Assembly: GCA_019633425.1 (NCBI GenBank)
Contig: WSUB01000117.1
Location: 62,001 to 126,000 of the forward strand
Origin: Tulasnella sp. 424
Lineage: Eukaryota; Basidiomycota; Agaricomycetes; Cantharellales; Tulasnellaceae
DNA length: 64,000 nucleotides
Direction: 5' to 3'
Numbering within the stretch: position 1 is the stretch's first letter; each line of letters opens with the position of its first letter. Below, piece after piece: positions 1 through 11,245 of this stretch. A program made the translations under genes and the position numbers. The notes under the pieces are model-generated. The model searched no databases. It was not told where the DNA came from and saw only the letters and a list, made by a program, of their open reading frames with translations.

Positions 1-3000
1 GTCCTGCTCTTCAGAACCAGATCCGGCTTTCGAAAAAGGGCACATCAGCAAATCATTCCCTTGAAGCAAATTCCAGAAAACTTACATGACAGGCCATCTG
101 ACGCATCCGAGTGATCAAGCTGAAAATATTTGAGTAGTTGTTCAGCAATGTACCAGCGCCGACGTATGTCCTACAAAGCGGGGGTCATGCCAAAGTTAAC
201 CACAAGACCTTAACGACGAGACAGTCTCAAGGTAAACGCACGAAAACTGTCGCTTCGCATCCGAGAAAAGGGACAAGTACAGCTCTTTTTCTTCCGGGCT
301 GAAGTAATCCCTGCGGACAATGACGGTTCGCGGAGGTAAACCGAGATCATCTGCGCGCTCAAGCTAGAAGACCGAAGACCGAGGAATGTCAACACATTTG
401 GGTCTGAAGCGATCCGGATAGCTAGCTGCTGACCTTTGTTCTTCGAAGCATCATTCGATCCAAAAGAATCTTCAGCTTCTTAAACGCTGCCTGTCCCGGT
501 CCAGTCATGGCATGCTTTTGAATGGGTGTCAAAATCTCGTTATTCCAGAAGCATGTCTAGTTGGGGTCAGTCAGAAAGGGCAATTAAACACGAATCAGGA
601 AGGCCATAAACGAACATGCTGCATCGGGCTGTGACCACAATCTGCATGGAATATGAGCTCTCTCGCCTTCTCTTGGGAGAAGTCACTGTCACACACCATC
701 GCAATGCCTTTTATCTTTGAACGACCAATGAAGAGATTTGCACGAGCAGTTCTTGCCTATGAAACCCTTAGTCATCGGAGAGCCCGATTTATCGACTCAG
801 GCTTCCAAAAACCTACAGAAATAGAACGAGAACGGATCGCCACCCAGGAACCTGATGTGAGTATGCGCCGTTAGTTAACATCCTGGTTGTGACGCAAATC
901 CGCCTTCCTTACCTGATCAAGCTGTATAACTCTCCGACACGATTCTGGAGGGGAGTTCCAGACAAACACCACTTGAAGTCGGATCTAGAACCAGGCGTAA
1001 ACCCCACAGTCAGTCTGACGAATCGCTCGTTACGCGTTCCGGTAACTCCTACTTTAATTCGAACGCTGCTTTGGCGGTGTTACAAGATCGCTCCTTGATG
1101 TTATGCGCCTCATCAAGCTATTCGATGATAGCCCTCGGAATTCAGTAAAAAAGCCCCAGGTTCCGAAGGTCGGGACTAACAACTCACCACGATCCGCCTC
1201 CAATGAATATTATGCAAGATGCTCTTTTCCTTGAGGATCACGCCCTTTCTGGTGAAACCGCTGTGCTGCTTTCGGAAAACGCTTTCGAGGACGGCATACG
1301 TAGTTAAAACGACGTCGGCTTTGCTGAGTTCCTCGGAATCTTTGGTTCGCGCTTGCCCATGATAGATTACGACCTAACAAGAGAAGGAAAATGGGTATAC
1401 AAGGTTACGCCCGGGCTATGACGACGAGAATAGGCAAAGGACCGACCTTGAACCCCTCCGTATGCAAGTCGATTTCGTTCTTCCATTGCATGATAGCAAC
1501 TGTAGGGCTGTGAAAGATACCAGAGGGCATTAGCGCGTCGTTCAATGGTCGTCCAATCCAAATCTTTACTTACGCTATGATAAGGTTAGGCTTGGTTCTG
1601 TCGCTTGACAACAACGCAAGTGTTTGGATCGTCTTTCCCATTCCCTAAAAGAACGTATGAAGGGGCGAAAGTTGGAAACTTAGTACAATTCGCTACACCT
1701 TTCGCGCATAGAAGAGACGCACCATTTCGTCAGCAAGACATCCACCTTTCCAAATCCCTTGTTCCTGCTTCCGCATCCAGAACAAACTCTCTTGTTGGAA
1801 AGGTAAAAGGGTGGCTTTGAGGTCCTTTGGTTGCTCTGCCTTTTCCGGAGTAACGGGTTTGACAACGCGCTCTAGGTCGCCCCAAACATCGCGGAGTTCG
1901 GGGTGGTTTACTCGAAGTAGGACGTTCGTGCGCTCGGCCTGTGATAGCAAAGGAGCCGAATTGGCAGTCAGGAAGATCCGTCCCACCTCACAGCGAAATG
2001 GTGAACGTACGTGTGTCAATTTCCGACCCAGCTTTTGCCTTTCCTGCTTCAAATATACCGCACCAGGGTTCCTCTCTAAAGCTTCTCTTCTCCTTTTCTC
2101 TGCCTTGGATTCTTTCTTTGGTTTCTTGGACTTGACAGTCTGTTTCGCTTTCTTGGATCCTTTCTTTGCAATAAATCCGCCTCCTTCCGCCCCAGAACCC
2201 TCCCCGTCGTCCGTCGAAGCGGCTTCGTCCTCGTCCTCGTCTTCTTCACCCGACAGAGGTGAGTCTTCATCCATAGCAGCAGAATCGTCCACATCGACCA
2301 ATGGAAGTCCTGAGGAACGAGTTGAGATGGCGCGACTAGCTCGAGCCTCTGCTGCTGCTGCCGCTCGGTCACGCTTATCGTTCAACGAATTGTCGATAGC
2401 CATCTTGAGCATTGCCGCTTCGTCGTCGTCGTCCACAGCCATAACGTGCGCCAGAGGAACGTCTTGGTCGTCGTCTTCGTCTTCGTCTGCAGCGGAGGAG
2501 AGCTTGCGGCGTTTCGATTGGGTGGCTGCCTTCGCCTTGCCCTTGCCTTTGGTCTTGGACGGTACAGGAACTTCTTCAAAATCGTCTTCGTCGGACAAAG
2601 CTCCAGCGGAAGGACCCATGAGCACAACATCGTCATCTTCCTCGTCTTCTGAAGCCTGATGAATGCATCAACGAAATGTGAGTGATATTCATTGTTGGTT
2701 CGAAATTCAAATAGCTCACCTCAAAGACTGACCCTTCGTCCCCACTAGAGCTGGCGCTGCTGCTGCTCTCGTCGATGTGTTCGTCGTAATCGAGCTCCGA
2801 GGCGTCTGTCGCAAACTCGGTTGTGGAACTTGCGCCGGAAGTGCGCGGTTTTCTGGCGTTGTTCTTGCCTTTAGCTTGGTATCTGGAGGAGGCTCGAGAC
2901 GAAGGTGAAGTCTTTGCGGAGCTTGTAGTGGACTTGGGTTCTTGAGTACCTTTCGCTTTGCCTTTTCCTTTGACATCGAGCTGAGAGGAAGATCGTCGCA

Positions 3001-3436
3001 GAGGTATTTCTATGTAGAACGAGGACGAAACCACTCGACGCTTGCTGGCTCGCCCGTCGGCGTTGTCGTCGAGGCCTGCCTTGGAACCAGCCAAGGAGAT
3101 CTCGTCGTCTTTGTCGCCATCTTCTTCTTCGTCGTTTTCGTCCTCGGTGGAACGTCGCGACCTCTTTTTGCTTGGAGCGGCTTTTGATGCCGCCCTTCCT
3201 TTCTTAGCCACCACTTGAGGCGTCTTCGAGCTGGCACTCCTGGTGACCCGTTTTGCAGGCTTGCTTGTCGCTTCACCGTTGTCTCCTGAGTCAGCTACAT
3301 CGCTAGTAGCTGGAGTGGACTTTGCAGTGCTGGCTCTTCCGCGTGAAACGGCTTTTGCGCTCGATGTGGTGGTGGGCGTATCCCCGTCGAGGTCGTCCGA
3401 GTTGACGGAGGCAGCTCTTGATCGAGTTCGGGGCAT
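1..3436 (-). CDS. RAD16: RAD16-type SNF2/SWI2 DNA repair ATPase (3' end beyond window)
   Basis: Seen: the ATG at 3436 opens about 300 residues of Ser/Lys/acidic low-complexity sequence. Exon 1 ends near 2720 (GTGAGC donor) and exon 2 starts near 2655. Helicase motifs follow across several short exons: the [12 protein letters not shown] lead-in (about 1790), Walker A GMGKTIQT (about 1640), [11 protein letters not shown] (about 1480), DEAH box [11 protein letters not shown] (about 1100), motif III-like [16 protein letters not shown] (about 950), [14 protein letters not shown] (about 450), DLGLPPRTV (about 320) and [20 protein letters not shown] (about 130). Known: Rad16 with Rad7 drives global-genome nucleotide excision repair of the non-transcribed strand, and family members carry a RING finger inserted before the C-terminal helicase half. 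That RING and helicase motifs IV-VI would lie left of base 1. Order and motif wording fit Rad16 better than Rad5. It is divergent from the B6 amidotransferase gene. Confidence 0.9.
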
Positions 3437-3945
3437 TTTTGCGTGGTTCTCCGGACGTGAACGTCGACGTTGGGATCGAGAGGGCGGCCTGGAATGTGGT
3501 TTTTGGGGTTTTCGAGCGGTCGAAATCACAATGTCGGAACCGAGGACACGAATTCAACCTCCGACGCGCAAAAAGACCCTGGGAACTCCCAAATCTCACA
3601 AAAAAAGTCATTTTCCTTAGCTAGCCCTTGGTAGGGCAGACCATCGAGACCACTGAACATCACCTGGGCAACGTTTCCAGTCCGTACGCCCACGTCGATC
3701 CTTCCCCAAGGTACTCGTAAGACATATGCATGTAGCGGGAGTGGCCCAAAAAATGCTTCGTAAGCATCGGATGTTCACTCCACCCCGGACTAATGGTGAC
3801 CGGGGACCCCACGTCGGGGCAATCTGCGATAAAGTGGGTAAAGTGGGACCAAGCACCATGTGCGTCGGCCGTCCACGCGAGTCAACGTTGTTCCCTCTCA
3901 CAGACTTTTCCCATCAACTAAACGACGTTGGACTACTCAAGCGTG
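3437..3945. promoter_or_regulatory. Shared 509-bp intergenic region between RAD16 (-) and pdx2 (+)
   Basis: The start codons at 3436 and 3946 point away from each other, so this stretch must hold both promoters. No convincing TATA box or known operator was recognised. Confidence 0.4.
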
Positions 3946-4892
3946 ATGAGCAAGGTTACTGTAGGCGTACTTGGTAAGGATTTGTGATCGGAACGTCACT
4001 TAGAAAAGGGCCACTAACTGAAGCCACCTCCACTTTTTGGTCCCTTTTGCTTTGGCATGTAGCGCTCCAAGGAGGCTTCCACGAACATCTCAACACCCTC
4101 GCGAAGCTCAAGGTCGCCGACTCTTCCTCGTCCACCTGTCTGACCATCGTCCCACAACCTGTAAAGACTCCAGAGGATCTCGCTCTCTGCGACGCTCTGA
4201 TTATTCCAGGAGGGGAGTCTACCACAATCGCTTTGGTCGCGCGTCTCTCCGGTCTCCTCGATTTATTGAAGCAATACGAGAAGCCCATATGGGGCACTTG
4301 CGCTGGCGCGATTTTACTAAGTCGCCAAGTGGTAGGGACGAAGAAAGGTGGACAGGAGGTGTTGGCCAAGATGGACGTTAAGGTTGGAAGGAACGGCTGG
4401 GGAAGTCAAGTCGAGTCGTTTGAAGCGGACTTGAAGGTCAAGGGAATGAAAGATGAATCGAAACCGTTTAAAGGCGTTTTTATTCGTGCTCCGGTGAGGA
4501 TTCCGATCCCTGCTTCCGAGGATTTGAAGTCTCCAGCTAACTCCAACACGGTCTCCCAGGTAATCCTCTCCTTCCTACCAACTACACCAGGTCAACCACC
4601 AGTGGAAGTTGTTGCACGCCTTCCAGACGAGATAACTCCGTCCGATGAGTCAGCGCCGTTCTCTGCAGTAGACGCGCTCGGAATTTGCGTTCCCAGCACC
4701 ACTGGCTATCTACCAACCCCGCCGAACGAACGCGAAGAAGCTCGACCAGAAGACCTTCGCCACCTTGTCGCGCTAAGGCAAGGGAATCATCTGTTGACGA
4801 CATTTCACCCAGAGTTGACTCTAGACGATCGGTTCCATGAGCTATTTGTGAGGGAGTTCGTGTTGCCGAGTCTGACACAAGCGAAGGCTTGA
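3946..4892 (+). CDS. pdx2: Pyridoxal 5'-phosphate synthase glutaminase subunit (PdxT/SNO family)
   Basis: Seen: a 28-nt first exon (MSKVTVGVL) starts at 3946, an intron runs 3974-4062, and the rest is one exon ending at the TGA of 4892. The splice restores the family's N-terminal LALQGGFHEHL. Class-I amidotransferase features are complete: PGGEST near residue 55, the nucleophile Cys in WGTCAGAILL, and the His-Glu pair in TFHPEL near the C-terminus. Known: this subunit hydrolyses glutamine and channels ammonia to the PdxS/SNZ synthase, which makes PLP from ribose 5-phosphate and glyceraldehyde 3-phosphate. Many fungi keep SNO and SNZ side by side, but no SNZ gene is visible here. A degenerate tandem copy follows directly. 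Confidence 0.93.
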
Positions 4893-5785
4893 GCTAGGGG
4901 TCAATAAAGTCTCGGGTTTATTAGATCAATCACGATAGAATATCATAGAATATTAGGGATTCTGCGGGCTACACGTCTGATTAGACATTGGATCTCGGTC
5001 TCTGCGACGCTTCGATTATTCCAAGAGGGGAGCCCACCACTATCGCTTGAGTCGCTCGTCTCTCCGGTCTACTCAATTCATCAAAGCAATACGAGAAGTC
5101 AATATGGAGTACTTGCCCTGGCGCGATTTTATTCAGTCGCCAAGTGGTCGGGACGAAGGTGGACAGGAGGTGTTGCCTAAGATGGATGTCGAGGTTGGAA
5201 GGACCGCTGGGGAAGTCAAGTCGAGTCGTTTGAAGCGGACTTGAAGGTCAAGGGGATGAAAGATGAGCTTAGACCGTTCAAAGGCGTCTTTATTCGTGCT
5301 CCGGTGAGGATTTCGGTCTATGCTCCCAAGGATTAAAGCCTCCTGCTGGCTTTCAGTACTTCCAGACAGGTAATCCTCTCCCTCCTACCAACCCAACCAC
5401 CAGTGGGAATCGCTGCACGTCCACCAGACGAGATAACTCCGTCCGATGAATCAGCACCGTTCTCTGCAGTAGAAGCGCTGGGAATTTGTGCTCCCAGCAC
5501 CGCTGGATATCTACCAATCCCGCCAAACGAACGTGAAGGGGCTCGACCAGATGACACTTGCCACCTTGTCGCGCTAAGGCAAGGGAATCATCTGTTGACG
5601 ACATTTCACCCAGACCTGACTCGAGTCGATCGGTCCGATGAGCTATTTGTGAGGGAGTTCGTGTTGCACAGTCTGGCACAGGTGAAGGAGTGAGCTAAGG
5701 GTCAATGGAGTCTCGCGTTAATTAGATCAGGATAGAGTATCACAGGATATCAGGGATTCTCGGGTTACACTCCCGATTAGGTATT
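4175..5785 (+). repeat. Head-to-tail tandem duplication of about 0.8 kb covering the 3' part of pdx2 and its downstream flank
   Basis: Unit 1 is about 4175-4989 and unit 2 about 4990-5785. Both begin with GGATCTCG-CTCTGCGACGCT-like sequence and both end with a GATTAGRYATT-like string, and the 3' flank after the stop codon is copied too. The junction is direct, with no spacer. Confidence 0.85.
4990..5693 (+). pseudogene. Decayed tandem copy of the pdx2 glutaminase gene
   Basis: Seen: aligns to the parent gene from about codon 65 to its stop. It lacks the start codon, first exon and N-terminal region. It has a TGA where the parent reads IALVAR (about 5047), loses 4 nt after VVGT (about 5153), giving a frameshift, and has a further in-frame TAA near 5335. 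The nucleophile segment reads STCPGAIL instead of GTCAGAIL. The 3' end is well kept, including TFHPDL in place of TFHPEL. Inferred: non-functional, as it has no start, three disruptions and an altered active site. It has no obvious promoter of its own. Confidence 0.88.
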
Positions 5786-7708
5786 GCTGCTTTAGTTCAC
5801 TCGTGCTGCATCCCCGCAGGCTATCATGTTCCCCTTGACATGGCCTGTCACTGATCCGTAGACCGATTGCAAGTCTTGTAGTTTCACTCCTCTGACGCTG
5901 GTCATCTTGTTTCTGTAGGAGAGCATGTTTTGCTAATCGGCATGGACTGCACACCGACGGCGCCTCCATTGATCGGATCCATCAGACGCCCACAGCGAAG
6001 AGAGAGTTTCACCGCCCTGAGGCTAATTATAATTAAATCCAGCAATTTTCCGCAAGGGGATCCGAAGCCGCCGGTCACAGGCCCACAGGAACGCTAGAGT
6101 GGAGGTTTCATCGGGACCCGTCGCTCAGAGTCATTTCACCCCGCTACACCTTCACGAAACAGCCCAGATTAACGGCAATCAAGTGGTCTAGAGGCACTTG
6201 GATGCGCTCCAAGAGAGGTGACAAGGAGTTGAATGAACAAGCTGAGGAGTCTCAAGCCCCAACGTCTGTCCCGAAATGGTCTACCAAAAACCCTGCAGCT
6301 GGGACATTGAGAATTAGTCATGTGATAGCGAGTGCAGGGTTTATTTCCGTCCGAGAAATAGGTTAATTGACGGAGATGGTTGCGATGGCAAGTGCTCGAA
6401 TCCTCGATTCACTTGCGCGGCGAGTCCCTGTGTCCCGACCTCCTTTCATTATTCGAACAGCCTTGCCTCGCGGATGTGAAAATAGCGAGGTTGATGGCTG
6501 CTTAAATCGCTCCCGAGGCATGATCTCGGGGCAATTAATCGCGTTCCGCTGAGAAAAGTCGTGCGGAACACCTACACGCGGCGCAGATCACCCAGAAATG
6601 GAAAGGAAAAGCCCTCTTTGGCCGCTTCAAACGAAGCAACAGCCTACCGCGTGTCCTGGTATCATGACTCAAAACATCCATCGAGGCATCCGCGATCTTG
6701 GGCAGTATGTAAGGATGGCAACAGAGTTCAAGCCGCGCCTGGCTGCATACAAAGTGCCACATCCATCGTAATTAATCTCGCTTTTGGTAACCAAAGCGGG
6801 GTTAAATTTGGCCTAGGTCATAAGCTTTTACATGCTTCGGAATGAGTACGATGACTGATGAGCGTGTCAGTTGAGGCGAACCAGAGCGGCAACGATCTAG
6901 CTGTTGTCGGGACTGTGCGAACCAAACAACAGCTCAAAGAAGGCACGAGGCCTTGATTGCGAACAGCGAATAAGAAGCCCCGCCCCCTGGGCGGGGCCGT
7001 AAGGAAGACACCACCACCAGGCGCGAGGGAAATACCTCACGATAACGAGTAGGGCGGGAGAAGGGTCGCGCACCGCCTTTCCAAGCCACATGCAGATTGG
7101 GTATTCCACGATGAAGTATCGGGATCGCGTGTCCTTCGCGCGCATTCTACAAGCATCCTTGATTAGACCACGAAGGAGGACGTTGTAGATCTCCAAGCTA
7201 ATTGGGTCGGCGAAAATCGAGCATCTGAGGCAGTGTGTTTGTTTGTTTGTCGATCCCTGTTAGGAGACTAACGGGCCAAAGAGTCAAGCTCAGATATAAA
7301 CGCAGGAGAGTTTGTGAAGATGTGAGAGTAAATTGAAGTTGTATGTACACTGAGAGCATTTATTATATACATGTGTGGACTGGAAGGGTGAGGCGTTGGT
7401 AGGAGTGGAAGGGTGTATTTGTTTGTTGTTAGGGAAACATCAGGATTCCCCGTTTATGACTGGACTGACGATAACTCTCCTAGCTGTGTAAGGCCTTTCT
7501 GCCAGTGGTCAGTAGTCAAACTTCCACGATACCCTTCACCAACTCGGTCGCGATCTTGTCAGTAGTCAAAAGGAGCCTACGTCTTTCAAGCATCGTTCTG
7601 GCAGTCTCTCCTAGGATCCACATATCTCAATAAACCTCCAGTCCGAATCCTCGGAAGGGTTACCGTTTCGCTTTAGCTTTACACCGCAGTGTGTTCGCAA
7701 CGAGGCAG
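5786..7708. other. Gene-free interval, about 1.9 kb
   Basis: Only short ORFs without protein-like character were seen on either strand. There is a short TTTG run near 7228. No repeat with terminal structure, tRNA or recognisable gene relic was found. The right end must hold the promoter of the SH3 protein gene. Confidence 0.5.
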
Positions 7709-9471
7709 ATGGCAGGCACCACCACCACCTCCTCCCGCTCACCTATTGGAGACAGGACTCGCCCCATGGACATTGAAGGCGTGCAAGGTGCGTGTATTCT
7801 CCATTCTTACACACTATTCGCTTTCTCATCCACCCAAGATGGCTGACTTGTCTCGATCTCTTTCCCGTTCTCCACCGTCTTCTCCACCATCACTACTCAA
7901 CTTTTGCATAAAATGGGCCTCTCTTTAACAACTGCCGTGACTCTTCTTTGTGGGCACCCACGTTATCCGCGAAATCCGTCATCCCTCCACCCTTCTCACC
8001 AACCTAAACGACACACCACGGACCCTCTATATAAACCACTCACAGAAAAGGAATCCTTCCCTCCACCACCAACCTTCATCGACACCGCCGCTCTGACAGG
8101 CTTCCCGTCCCCATCCTCTGCGTATTTTTCACCGCAAGACCCAACAATCGAGTTCCATCATCCCAAACCTAAACGCGCTAGGATGGGAACTCACACTTCA
8201 GGTGACGCTTCTCCAGCGTTCGCTTCGCCTTCCGCTGGCTCCAACACACACGACGTGAGCGGACGACCACCACCTGCTTCAGGAGGCAGCCACCACCAAT
8301 CCGCCGCCCACACGCGTGGTGAAAAACGCGGCATGCCGCCGAGTGACACATCTGGAAGCGAAGGCAAGGTGACGAGGCGAAGCCGTCCCACAAGTGATCC
8401 TCATGGCGCTGGAAGCTCCATCTCGTCATCGTCGGCTAAGGACAAAGCGCCCACTTCGCCCCCATCGAGAGGTTCTCGAGGTCTCCACCGCTCCTCCGTG
8501 CCGCCACAAAACGGGATCACACCGATCTTGACGAGTGGTTCAGCGGATTCACCGCATGCAGGCTATTCCGCGCCGGCATTGCATACCCCTAATCAGCAGT
8601 TCAACTCGATTCTAGACCTATTTCCTGAACAGAAACGGTTGTCTCTAGCCAGTGATAGGCCAGCGCCCACCTCACCCGGGCCCTCCTCTCGACGGCAGTC
8701 TGCGATCGCCGAACCTCCGCGGTCGGTTGCAACCAATATAATTCCACCCACGCCAATCGCCGCCGGACCGCCGGACCTGGGAAAAATCGATACCTCGTCC
8801 TTGAGAAACGGTGCGGACGTGGTCCTCCTAAAGATCCAAGACTTTGGTTACGCAGAAAACGACGCTCGACGGCAATACGACCTATCAATCGACCTGTACG
8901 ACCCGCCAAGACCGCCGTCACCAGCTCCGCCAGGGTTCATCCCTCCGATGAACATGGACGAAGCGGAGGAGTCAGAAGCTTCCTCGAACTTCGGCTTCAT
9001 AGGAGGAGGTCCGCATTCGAGAGCAGACGAAGGTGGGGGTTGGCTATCGAAGGTGTGGGACTTATTTTCTTTCCTATTCTATCCGAGATAAAACGAAATA
9101 TCGTCTTTTTGGGGTTCGGGGGTTCCTTATTCTATTTTTCATTTCTTGAAATAAAGGACTCGTCGTCTAATGCGGAAGACCTCTACGATGATCAACCCTC
9201 TTCCCAATACGACTGCGACCCGATAGAGTTCACTCCCGGACTATTCAGAGCTCTGTATCCTTTTGAACCAGAAGGATCTGCCGAAATGGCTCTGGAGGAA
9301 GATCAAGAAGTGAAATGTCTAGGAAGAGGTGGAGGTGAAGGGTGGCTTGTAGCAGTGAAGGAAGTGACAACCACCGGAGAGGTCATACATGCGCTCGTTC
9401 CGGAAGCTTATATGCAGTTAATACGGCCGTTGGAGGACAATGAGGTGGAGGAGGCTATGGGTAAACGGTAA
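7709..9471 (+). CDS. SH3-domain protein of the Nbp2/Skb5 type
   Basis: Seen: the ATG at 7709 opens MAGTTTTSSRSP, with a GTGCGT donor soon after (about 7788). A long disordered Ser/Pro/His-rich exon runs to about 9050. It ends with the segment IQDFGYAENDARRQYDL, and an intron of about 100 nt follows. The last exon carries an SH3 domain: ALYPFEPEGSAEMALEEDQEV, a Gly-rich turn, then GWLVAV and LVPEAYMQLI. The stop is at 9471. Known: Nbp2/Skb5 are small adaptors that bridge Ptc1-type phosphatases and PAK/MAPK kinases through one C-terminal SH3 domain preceded by a DFGY/DFAY-type motif. The protein here is longer than the yeast members because of the disordered N-terminal half. The exact exon 2 acceptor (7900-7960) is unsure. 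Confidence 0.72.
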
Positions 9472-11245
9472 TAATCGTACATGTTCATCATAAGATCACC
9501 ATGAATCCTTCTGTGAATGTTGTAATATTTTGGCGTCAGCGATCCGGGGCTCATGCTTTCCGAACTGGAATGGTATCCTTGGTGCTGCGGTTTCCCATCT
9601 CCTTTTCGAAGTTGACCTCCTCTCACACATGGCAACTCGAGGACCTTCTGCGGACCCCCTTCGAGACACGTGAAAGGCCATCGCTTCCAAGGCTTCCGAC
9701 TTGCACGATTTTGTACCGACTGCGTGCAACGGTGATGCATGTCACTTTCTCCAACATTGTCCTCGGCAGAACAAATTCGCTTGTTCGGCTTCTGTGTCGC
9801 AAGCCATCGATGGAAGAATGTTCTAGTAGGTTTCAAAGCCTCGAATGCTGACTAATAACCACGTCTTTGACTGAACGGGTCTTTCACGCCGAGATGGACT
9901 CGTTTGGAGATCGTCAAGCCAAGGCCAACGCAAAGAACGCTCGGGAACTAGGCTTAGCTATATATCGTTTAGTAGGCGCTATCCGGAAAGACAGGGTGGT
10001 CAAGAAAAACGCCTTAGCTACAATGAAAATAGTAGTATAGAGGGCATTTCGGCCAAGGGCTCAACAGCATATTGGCGACGCTTGGACTCAACCTTGGCGC
10101 CCCTCGAAAGCTTGCCTATTCGGCCTTCCTGTTCTCTGGTCACTGCGCATCGATCTTTCGACCCACTCTACTGTATTTGCTGTAAAGACGGAATTCTGAC
10201 TTTGGGTGTGAGGTAGAGTGCGATGGCTGGGATGTCGCCTCTCTGGTAGGCATTCCTCCTTGGGATTTCGGGAGTGTCTCCGGGTTGAAGACGTACGTAT
10301 AAATGTCACTTTGACTGCGGACCTTGATAGGATCGGTGCATTTGGATGATAAAGGTCCATTGAGCTCACCCGGAGATACACTGAATGGTCTGCTTATGGC
10401 TGTAACAACTTGGGCCCTCGCACGTAGAATGGGTCTGGCTGCTTTAACCTGTAGACTCATGTCAGACTCCAGTTCATAGATGTTCTGAAACCGATAAGGC
10501 GAAGGACAAGGTAGCTTGAACCGCGACTGCCTACACTCCGTACGGTGCCTGGCGAGCACATCCATCACAAGGAAAGAAGAAATACTCCAACTATGGAAGA
10601 AATTTTAACATAAATAGAGGATCCATTGAGCCGCTCCAGTCATACGATGGTAGTCAAAGCGTTGAACCGCAGTCGGAGGGTCTGAGGCCTTTCCAACGTC
10701 CTCTTTAACTCCTGATCCACGACAAACCTGATCATCCAAAAGGGAAATACTCATGTCCGATTCAACTGCCGTTCTTCTATGGAAAGCCTCCAAGTCGACA
10801 ATTCGTGAGTGGTTCTTGCTCTTTTGAACGATCCTATGCAGTCGTACTCTTGTGTAGGCTTCGGTTCCGGACTTTCCTTCCTCTTTTGGAGCAAGCGGCC
10901 TTTTCGTGTCGCGACACAGCAGCTCATTTGGTAGTCCCATGGTATTTATGACTCTTTAGGAAAGGAGTTTCGTTTCAGACTCTAAACGGGCAAGATAGAA
11001 AGGCAATTATTGCGCAGGGGGTGTCCGGAGATGAACGGGAGCTCTCCGCTTTGTGTGTATTTGCCACATGGTTACCTAACCGCCGCCAAATCCCTCCACT
11101 CTTCACTTTTCCACTCGTCGCCCGTTGACGGATAGGAGGCACCTTTGCCTCCCTATCCAGATTGTACTCAGAATTTCAATCACTCACCACATCTATTTAA
11201 ACTGTCATTACTCAAATCCCAATTTCCTCTCCAACAACCGGTCAA
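9472..11245. other. Mostly gene-free interval with one doubtful minus-strand gene
   Basis: Apart from the weak candidate at 10140-10940, only scattered short ORFs are visible. The right end holds the promoter of the membrane-protein gene at 11246. Confidence 0.4.
10140..10940 (-). CDS. Possible orphan gene, unsupported by homology
   Basis: Two successive minus-strand open frames (10605-10940, 111 aa; 10140-10568, 142 aa) are separated by 36 bp. Each contains a similar element, AVESDMSISLL and ELESDMSLQVK. No domain, signal peptide or membrane segment was recognised. No intron of normal length joins the two frames cleanly, so this may be one broken gene, two exons of a gene I modelled wrongly, or chance. 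Confidence 0.2.

Noticed and set aside
1811..2659. 282-aa plus-strand ORF rich in serine
   Set aside because: It is the antisense shadow of the acidic and Lys-rich part of RAD16; Glu/Asp/Lys codons read backwards give Ser-rich frames.
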